Virus record (IMG/VR): IMGVR_UViG_3300008267_000140
Coordinates: 1-37,729 of that record
DNA from: a virus
Reading direction: 5' to 3' (one strand)
DNA: 37,729 bases
Below the pieces are notes generated by a model. The model searched no databases. It saw only the letters and a program-made list of their open reading frames with translations, and was not told the origin of the DNA. The translations under genes and the position numbers were made by a program. Shown here in pieces: positions 33,021 to 37,729 of the stretch (the first letter of the stretch is position 1; each line of letters starts with the position of its first letter).

Positions 33021-33536
33021 ATGAGTCCAGAAAAAACCAAAGAACTATATGATAAATATCCTCTTATATTTGCTCAAAAAGATCTAGATATGCGTCAAAC
33101 TGCTATGTGTTGGGGATTTGAATGTTCTGATGGGTGGTATGACATTATTGATTGCCTGTGTGCCGATATTCAAAATCATATTGAAAATGAAAATAGAAGT
33201 ATTGAATATAAAATTAAGAAAGGTGATTTACCACCAGACACACCTATGTTTCCTCAAATCGAGGCAACACAAGTAAAAGAAAAATTTGGGGGTTTAAGAT
33301 TTTATACAAATCACTATGATGATTTTGTACGTGGATTGATTTCAATGGCAGAAAGTATATCTCTTAGAACTTGCGAATATTGTGGTAAACCTGGTAAACC
33401 AAATGAAGATGCAAGTTGGATCACTACGCTATGTCAGCCTTGCAAAGATGATCAAGATGCTAGAATGCGAAAAATAGAAGAACAAGCAAAAGAACGCTTG
33501 ACAGTAAAAATGAAGGATGTTACAGTAGCACCATAG
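33021..33536 (+). CDS. Phage protein with zinc-ribbon-like C-terminus
   Basis: 171 residues if begun at ATG 33021, preceded by AAAGG; the longer form from 32982 would overlap the previous gene. It has CWGFECSDGWYDIIDCLC at about residues 30-47, a VKEKFGGLRFY segment at about 87-97, and CEYCGKPG...TLCQPC at about 119-145, two C-x-x-C pairs typical of a small zinc ribbon. The GFECxDGWY plus FGGLRFY pairing is familiar from uncharacterised phage proteins. It may bind nucleic acid or a host protein; the function is unknown. Confidence 0.65.
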   Translation: MSPEKTKELYDKYPLIFAQKDLDMRQTAMCWGFECSDGWYDIIDCLCADIQNHIENENRSIEYKIKKGDLPPDTPMFPQIEATQVKEKFGGLRFYTNHYDDFVRGLISMAESISLRTCEYCGKPGKPNEDASWITTLCQPCKDDQDARMRKIEEQAKERLTVKMKDVTVAP

Positions 33537-33547
33537 AGGAGACTACT

Positions 33548-33992
33548 ATGGATAACGATGGGCAGCAGGATATGATCATTTCTAAGACTACTATCAGTCG
33601 AAAGACTCGGAGGTATCTTTCAGTTAGCTAAAAAGCTTGCTATGTCATCTACTTATGGGAACTTCCGCCACGGAGCCGTTTTGGTTGGTGGCGGAAGTTC
33701 TATTCTTGGCGTAGGTGTAAATAATGAAAAGTATTGCTCTGTAGGTGCAAAGTATAGATCTATTAATAAAGGTCATAGCACCTATCATGCTGAGATTGCC
33801 AGCATGTTAAATATACCCCGTCATGTTACTAAGGGAGCTACTATTTATGTAGCTAGAGCAGCTAAGGGTTCTGGTGAGGATAGATTAAGTAAGCCGTGTC
33901 CGATGTGTCATGCTGTGCTTGAGGCTCAAGGGGTGAAAAAGGTTTACTATACTATCGATGATGATAGTATTGGATTTTATAAGATTTCGTAG
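33548..33992 (+). CDS. Zinc-dependent (deoxy)cytidylate-type deaminase, split by +1 frameshift
   Basis: Two frames make one plausible protein of 147 residues. The first frame starts at ATG 33548 with GAGGAG at 33537-33542 and stops at 33631. The second holds the catalytic part: H-A-E and P-C-P-M-C, the zinc site of the cytidine/dCMP deaminase superfamily. The second frame remains homologous-looking upstream of its first ATG (33642), reading QLAKKLAMSSTYGNFRHGA. Joining RRYL to QLAKKLA at CTT 33617-33619 and skipping T33620 restores the usual N-terminal helix. The site CGG-AGG-TAT-CTT-T resembles the RF2 site AGG-GGG-TAT-CTT-T, except that TCA replaces TGA. Alternatives: initiation at 33642 without a good site, a real 1-base disruption, or a base error in the TTT run. 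The substrate is not determined. Confidence 0.75.
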
Positions 33993-34002
33993 GAGAAAAT
34001 TA

Positions 34003-34191
34003 ATGATTTATAATTTAGTATTATGCTCCAGGCACCTTGGAGAAATAGATGTTGAATATGGACTTGATGGTAGACCACTTAGATTCATTGATAAGGCATA
34101 TGCAGAGCGTGAAGCACATGAGAGAAATGTTGAATTAATTAATGAGCATGGGTCGGATTGCGGCATTCATTGGAAAGTTAGAGAGGAATAA
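34003..34191 (+). CDS. Small hypothetical protein
   Basis: 62 residues from ATG 34003, with AGGAGA at 33991-33996. The start at 33958 lies in the deaminase gene and is rejected. The sequence has MIYNLVLCSRHLGEIDVEYG and a charged helix, and ends GIHWKVREE. No motif is recognised. One base separates its stop from the next ATG. Confidence 0.55.
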   Translation: MIYNLVLCSRHLGEIDVEYGLDGRPLRFIDKAYAEREAHERNVELINEHGSDCGIHWKVREE

Positions 34192-34192
34192 T

Positions 34193-34333
34193 ATGATTAA
34201 AATACTTTTATTAACTACGATTTTCTCTTGTGCTACAACAAACTTCAGAGAAACAAATCAAGACAAAAAAGAACCTGCAGTTTGTAGAAATACACTACAG
34301 CACGATATACATCGTGATCAGTGTATGAGGTGA
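34193..34333 (+). CDS. Tiny probable lipoprotein
   Basis: 46 residues from ATG 34193, with GAGAGGAA upstream. The N-terminus MIKILLLTTIFSCATTNF has one Lys, a hydrophobic core and a Cys at residue 13, like a lipoprotein signal, although Phe at the -2 position is not ideal. The mature part is short, polar, and has two more Cys. It could be an outer-membrane lipoprotein such as a small o-spanin or an exclusion factor; no function is shown. Its end overlaps the start region of the nuclease gene. Confidence 0.5.
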   Translation: MIKILLLTTIFSCATTNFRETNQDKKEPAVCRNTLQHDIHRDQCMR

Positions 34334-34335
34334 AT

Positions 34336-35301
34336 GTGGATAAAAAAAGAGTATTAATCATAGACGGTAATAATAACTATTTTAGAGCATATATTGTAGA
34401 TCCAAGTGTATCCACCAATGGTCAACCTATTGGTGGCATAACTGGTTTTTTAAAAATTTTACAAAAATTAGTTCGTGAAACCAACCCAAATAGAATTGTA
34501 ATTTGTTGGGATGGAAAAGGTGGATCTTCCAAAAGAAAGCTTATGAACAAAAATTATAAAGATGGCAGAAAGCCTATCCGTCTTAATAGAAATATTAAAA
34601 ATCTCTCTGACAACGAAGATCTTGAAAATAAAATTTGGCAAATGACACGCCTTGTTGAATACATCAATGAAATGCCTGTTATCCAGCTATTATTAGATGG
34701 AGTAGAGGCAGACGATATCATTTCAGCTGTAGCATCACATCAGTCAGTAAAAGACTATAATAAAATAATTGTTTCTAGCGACAAAGACTTTATACAGCTA
34801 TGTAATGACACCACTATTCTTTATAGACCAGTACAACAACAGATCTTAAATAAGAAAAAAATTATAGAAGAATATGGAATTCACCCTAATAATTTTTGCC
34901 TAGCTAGGGCGTTATCTGGTGATAAATCTGATAATATTGATGGTGTTGATGGAATAGGTTTACCGACAGTTGCTAAAAGATTTCCTTTTCTATCAGAAGA
35001 AAAAGTGTACACAATACAGGATATTGTGAAGTATTCAACAGATACAGAATCAAATTTAAAAGCGTATCAAAATGTTGTTTTACAAGAGTCTAGAATTAGA
35101 GATAATTATAAAATAATGCAACTTGATATGCCAAATATATCTGTTCAAGATTCACAAAGAATTGAATATACTTTAGAGAATAGTGAATGTACATTTAATA
35201 AAATGGATATTGTAAAAATGATGATTGAGGATGGTTTTCCTTCATTAAATCTTGAAGAACTATTTATTCATCTAAAAAAAGTTGTACTTGAAAACTGCTG
35301 A
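34336..35301 (+). CDS. rnh: RNase H / 5'-3' exonuclease (FEN family)
   Basis: 321 residues. I choose GTG 34336 because GAGG (34327-34330) stands five bases before it and the protein then starts at the conserved strand KKRVLIIDGNNN; in-frame GTGs at 34321 and 34330 are alternatives. Metal-binding acids appear at D10, in CWDGKGG, in DGVEADDIISA and in VSSDKDF, followed by the helix-hairpin-helix SGDKSDNIDGVDGIG. This is the T4 RNase H type nuclease that removes Okazaki primers. Translation is probably coupled to the tiny lipoprotein gene it overlaps. The helicase gene follows. Confidence 0.9.
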   Translation: MDKKRVLIIDGNNNYFRAYIVDPSVSTNGQPIGGITGFLKILQKLVRETNPNRIVICWDGKGGSSKRKLMNKNYKDGRKPIRLNRNIKNLSDNEDLENKIWQMTRLVEYINEMPVIQLLLDGVEADDIISAVASHQSVKDYNKIIVSSDKDFIQLCNDTTILYRPVQQQILNKKKIIEEYGIHPNNFCLARALSGDKSDNIDGVDGIGLPTVAKRFPFLSEEKVYTIQDIVKYSTDTESNLKAYQNVVLQESRIRDNYKIMQLDMPNISVQDSQRIEYTLENSECTFNKMDIVKMMIEDGFPSLNLEELFIHLKKVVLENC

Positions 35302-35334
35302 CGGAAGTGCCAAGATAGAAATATTGGAGGATAA

Positions 35335-36717
35335 ATGTCTTTTGTAAATGAAAAGTCATCATTTGAAAAGTTTGGAACTAAATTTCAAGAAAATCTTGTC
35401 CAGTTAATGCTGGATGATAGATCTTTTTGTGATCAGATTAGCGAAGTTCTAGATATTCAGTTTCTAGAACTAAAATATCTACGTCTGTTTGTGGAGAAAA
35501 TGTTTGAATACCGTAAAAAATACGGAACTCATCCTTCAAGAGATACTATTACTACAATTCTAAGATCTGATATTGATAAAGAAAACGATCTTTTACAAAA
35601 ACAAGTAAGAGAGTTTTATGCTCGTATTCAATCTAATGATTTTAGTATTGATGGCGAGCAGCATATAAAAGATATTTCTCTTGATTTTTGTAAGAAGCAG
35701 AAATTAAAAGAAGCTATGATTAAGAGCGTAAGCTTAATTCAAAATTCATCCTATGATGAAATCAGTAAAATCATTAACGATGCTCTAAAGCTAGGTACAG
35801 ATAATGATTATGGTTATGATTTCTTTTTAGATTTCGAAAAGCGGTTTGAGCTTAAAGCTCGTAATCCAATTTCTACTGGGTGGGAGCTTATTGATAATAT
35901 CACAAAAGGCGGTCTTGGTCGTGGAGAATTGGGAGTTGTTATTGCTCCTACTGGTGCCGGAAAGAGTATGGCATTAGTTCATTTGGGAGCTATGGCTCTA
36001 CAAGCTGGCTTAAATGTGGTACACTATACTCTTGAATTACAGGATAAAGTTGTAGCTTTGCGATATGATTCTTGTATTAGCGGAATCCACCTTACAGACG
36101 TAAGGGAGCAGAAGGAACATGTATGGGAAAGCATTAAAGATGTTCCTGGTAAGCTTATTGTAAAAGAATACCCAACCAAATCAGCCACTACCAATACAAT
36201 TAAAAATCATCTTGAAAAACTAAAACGTAAAGATTTTAAAATTGACATGGTCATTGTTGACTACGGTGATCTAATTAAACCTATCTCTGCACAAAAAGAG
36301 AAACGAAACGAACTGGAGAGCATCTATGAAGAACTCAGAGGACTTGCACAAATCTACGGATGTACACTATGGACAGCCTCTCAAACTAACCGTAGCGGAC
36401 TTAACGCAGAAGTCATTACAATGGAATCAATTAGCGAAGCCTTCAACAAATGCTTCGTTGCCGATCTCATCTTTACCATCTCAAGAACAATCAAAGATAA
36501 AAACACTAATGAAGGACGAATCTTCGTTGCAAAAAATCGCAACGGACCAGACGGATTAGTTTTTCCAATCTTTATGGATACTGGTAATGTAAAGATTAAA
36601 GTACTTTCACAGAGTACCGAAACAGCAGTAGACTTGATGGAGAAGGCAACTCAAAATCAAGAAAAATTATTGAAAGAAAAGTATAAGAATTATAAAAAAG
36701 AACAAAGAGCTTCTTAG
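35335..36717 (+). CDS. 41: Replicative DNA helicase (gp41/DnaB-like)
   Basis: 460 residues with TTGGAGGA before the ATG. The N-terminal helical domain (about 1-150) is of the gp41 type. The RecA-like motor has Walker A PTGAGKS (205-211), a catalytic Glu in HYTLELQD, Walker B VIVDYGD (about 305-311), and QTNR in the polar H4-type motif (about 345). As a hexamer it unwinds the fork ahead of the polymerase and recruits primase. Bases about 36,290-36,560 use markedly more C-ending codons than the rest of the gene; no motif is lost there. Confidence 0.93.
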   Translation: MSFVNEKSSFEKFGTKFQENLVQLMLDDRSFCDQISEVLDIQFLELKYLRLFVEKMFEYRKKYGTHPSRDTITTILRSDIDKENDLLQKQVREFYARIQSNDFSIDGEQHIKDISLDFCKKQKLKEAMIKSVSLIQNSSYDEISKIINDALKLGTDNDYGYDFFLDFEKRFELKARNPISTGWELIDNITKGGLGRGELGVVIAPTGAGKSMALVHLGAMALQAGLNVVHYTLELQDKVVALRYDSCISGIHLTDVREQKEHVWESIKDVPGKLIVKEYPTKSATTNTIKNHLEKLKRKDFKIDMVIVDYGDLIKPISAQKEKRNELESIYEELRGLAQIYGCTLWTASQTNRSGLNAEVITMESISEAFNKCFVADLIFTISRTIKDKNTNEGRIFVAKNRNGPDGLVFPIFMDTGNVKIKVLSQSTETAVDLMEKATQNQEKLLKEKYKNYKKEQRAS

Positions 36718-36726
36718 GAGAATAAA

Positions 36727-36975
36727 ATGAAAAAAGTATTAATGTTTTCAGCTACATGGTGTGGTCCATGCAGACAAGCAAAGCCGGTGTTTAACTCACT
36801 AAAAGAGTCAATTAATCATGTAGATTTTCAAGTTGTAGATATTGATGAAAATCAAGGATTGGCTACTGATTATAATATCACGGGTGTTCCTACATTTGTT
36901 GTGTTAGAAAACGATAAAGAAGTACAGAGAATTGTAGGTGGTGCTAACGTAAATAAACTAAAAGAAATTTTATAA
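36727..36975 (+). CDS. Thioredoxin-like protein
   Basis: 82 residues with AGGAG upstream, shorter than E. coli thioredoxin (about 108). Active site WCGPC is at 11-15, and the cis-Pro loop GVPTFVVL follows near residue 60. It probably reduces the ribonucleotide reductase that starts 13 bases after it, replacing the host thioredoxin or T4 NrdC. The N-terminal strand of full-length thioredoxins is missing, as in other small phage forms. Confidence 0.93.
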   Translation: MKKVLMFSATWCGPCRQAKPVFNSLKESINHVDFQVVDIDENQGLATDYNITGVPTFVVLENDKEVQRIVGGANVNKLKEIL

Positions 36976-36988
36976 GGAGAAATAGGTA

Positions 36989-37729
36989 ATGTCAAATTGG
37001 TCCAATCTAGCTAAAGTTGTATATAAAAGAACATATGCCCGCAAAGATTACGGCGTATTAGAAAATTGGGAAGATACTGTTGAACGTGTTATTCATGGAA
37101 ACGTAGCTGGTCACAATGTTTCTGATGAAGAAATTAATCGCTTACGTTACTATTTAATGCAACGTAAGGCCGGTCCAGCTGGACGTGGTTGGTGGTATTC
37201 TGGTGCTCCATCACATAAACGTCTTGGCGGCGTAGCTTTAAATAATTGTTGGTTCGTTGCTGGTGATGATTGGACCAATTTTGTGCTCGCTCAAGATCTG
37301 CTTATGTTAGGTGGTGGCGTTGGTATGTCTGTTGAACACAGATACGTCAGTAAACTTCCTAAAGTTAAGAAGGACGTTAGAATTGTAAATGTAGATAGTA
37401 AAGACGCAGACTTTATCGTTCCAGATAGTCGTGAAGGATGGAATGAACTAACTCGTCGTATATTGGAGTCATACTTTGTTACTGGTAAGTCTTTTAGCTA
37501 TAGTACTGTATGCATTCGTCCTGCTGGTGAGCCTATTCGCGGTTTCGGAGGTTCTTCGTCAGGGCCAAAACCTCTTATCTCGTTTGTTGAAAAACTATGC
37601 GGAATCCTCAACGCAAGAGGCGGAAAACACGTCAAACCTCTTGACGCATCTGATATCTTGTGTTCAATTGCTGAGATGGTCGTTGCCGGTAATGTTCGTC
37701 GTTCAGCTATTATTATTCTCGGTGATTGT
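36989..37729 (+). CDS. nrdJ: Class II (B12-dependent) ribonucleotide reductase, 3' part outside window
   Basis: The first 247 codons only; the frame is open to the window end. AAGGAGA lies at 36974-36980. The sequence shows GRGWWYSGAPSHKRLGGVALNNCW, with the N-terminal redox Cys, then LLMLGGGVGMSVE, and a SSSGPKPL segment, as in monomeric adenosylcobalamin-dependent reductases of the Lactobacillus leichmannii type. There is no N-terminal ATP-cone in the visible part. It converts ribonucleotides to deoxyribonucleotides for phage DNA. T4 instead carries a class I enzyme (NrdA/B). Arginine codons are mainly CGT/CGC, unlike the AGA-rich structural genes, which suggests strong expression or later acquisition. 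Confidence 0.88.
   Translation, partial: MSNWSNLAKVVYKRTYARKDYGVLENWEDTVERVIHGNVAGHNVSDEEINRLRYYLMQRKAGPAGRGWWYSGAPSHKRLGGVALNNCWFVAGDDWTNFVLAQDLLMLGGGVGMSVEHRYVSKLPKVKKDVRIVNVDSKDADFIVPDSREGWNELTRRILESYFVTGKSFSYSTVCIRPAGEPIRGFGGSSSGPKPLISFVEKLCGILNARGGKHVKPLDASDILCSIAEMVVAGNVRRSAIIILGDC

Noticed and set aside
36326-36559. 77-codon open frame inside the helicase gene
   Set aside because: It coincides with the C-rich codon patch and has no ribosome-binding site; the helicase motifs in the main frame are intact.
1-37729. tRNA genes, CRISPR arrays, insertion sequences, attachment sites
   Set aside because: No cloverleaf-like segment, spaced direct repeat, transposase, integrase or flanking duplication was found by reading. 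A tRNA scan would be decisive, but the intergenic space is very small.

Overview
The window is a contiguous piece of a large, AT-rich, T4-like (myovirus-type) phage genome. Every recognisable gene is on the + strand, packed with overlaps or gaps of a few bases. The gene set is diagnostic: gp23-type major capsid protein, gp18-type sheath, gp19-type tube, gp26/gp51-type tail chaperones, tape measure and gp53-type wedge protein, then a replication/recombination block (gp32-type SSB, UvsX, RNase H/FEN nuclease, gp41-type helicase) and nucleotide metabolism (thioredoxin and the 5' part of a class II, B12-dependent ribonucleotide reductase). The host cannot be read from the sequence. A B12-dependent reductase and a possible phage bS21 recall marine or freshwater and rhizobial T4-like phages.

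Layout. 1-2751: end of a tail-fibre-like gene and three small fibre-associated genes. 2764-4933: a small helical protein, a bS21-like basic protein and the prohead scaffold. 4960-6726: major capsid protein, closed by a strong terminator and followed by a nested RNA hairpin. 6893-8687: two probable neck/completion proteins. 8771-13922: sheath, tube, and a second tube-like protein with a TolA-like coiled-coil tail. 13967-17862: gp26/gp51 pair, terminator, tape measure. 17872-26719: two tube-cap paralogues, the LysM/gp53 protein, a giant 1826-residue baseplate protein and a 440-residue structural protein. 26727-28752: a minimal family A DNA polymerase and a divergent tubulin/FtsZ-like GTPase, both apparently co-transcribed with the baseplate genes. 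28837-37729: gp32, uvsX, small unknown genes, UV-damage endonuclease, a zinc deaminase that needs a frameshift, RNase H, helicase, thioredoxin and nrdJ (cut by the window end).

The main candidates for undescribed biology are: (i) the polymerase-core plus tubulin-like pair at the end of the virion operon; (ii) the deaminase gene, readable only through a +1 shift at a site closely resembling the bacterial release-factor-2 frameshift site; (iii) a perfect 15-bp inverted repeat that can hide the ribosome-binding site and start codon of the coiled-coil tube paralogue; (iv) the gp26/gp51 overlap at a run of seven T; (v) the nested GAAA-capped RNA hairpin after the capsid gene. A recurring ACTATTTAT motif in gene leaders is a candidate promoter element. 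No tRNA, rRNA, CRISPR array, insertion sequence or integrase was seen, and no stretch over 300 bases lacks a gene.
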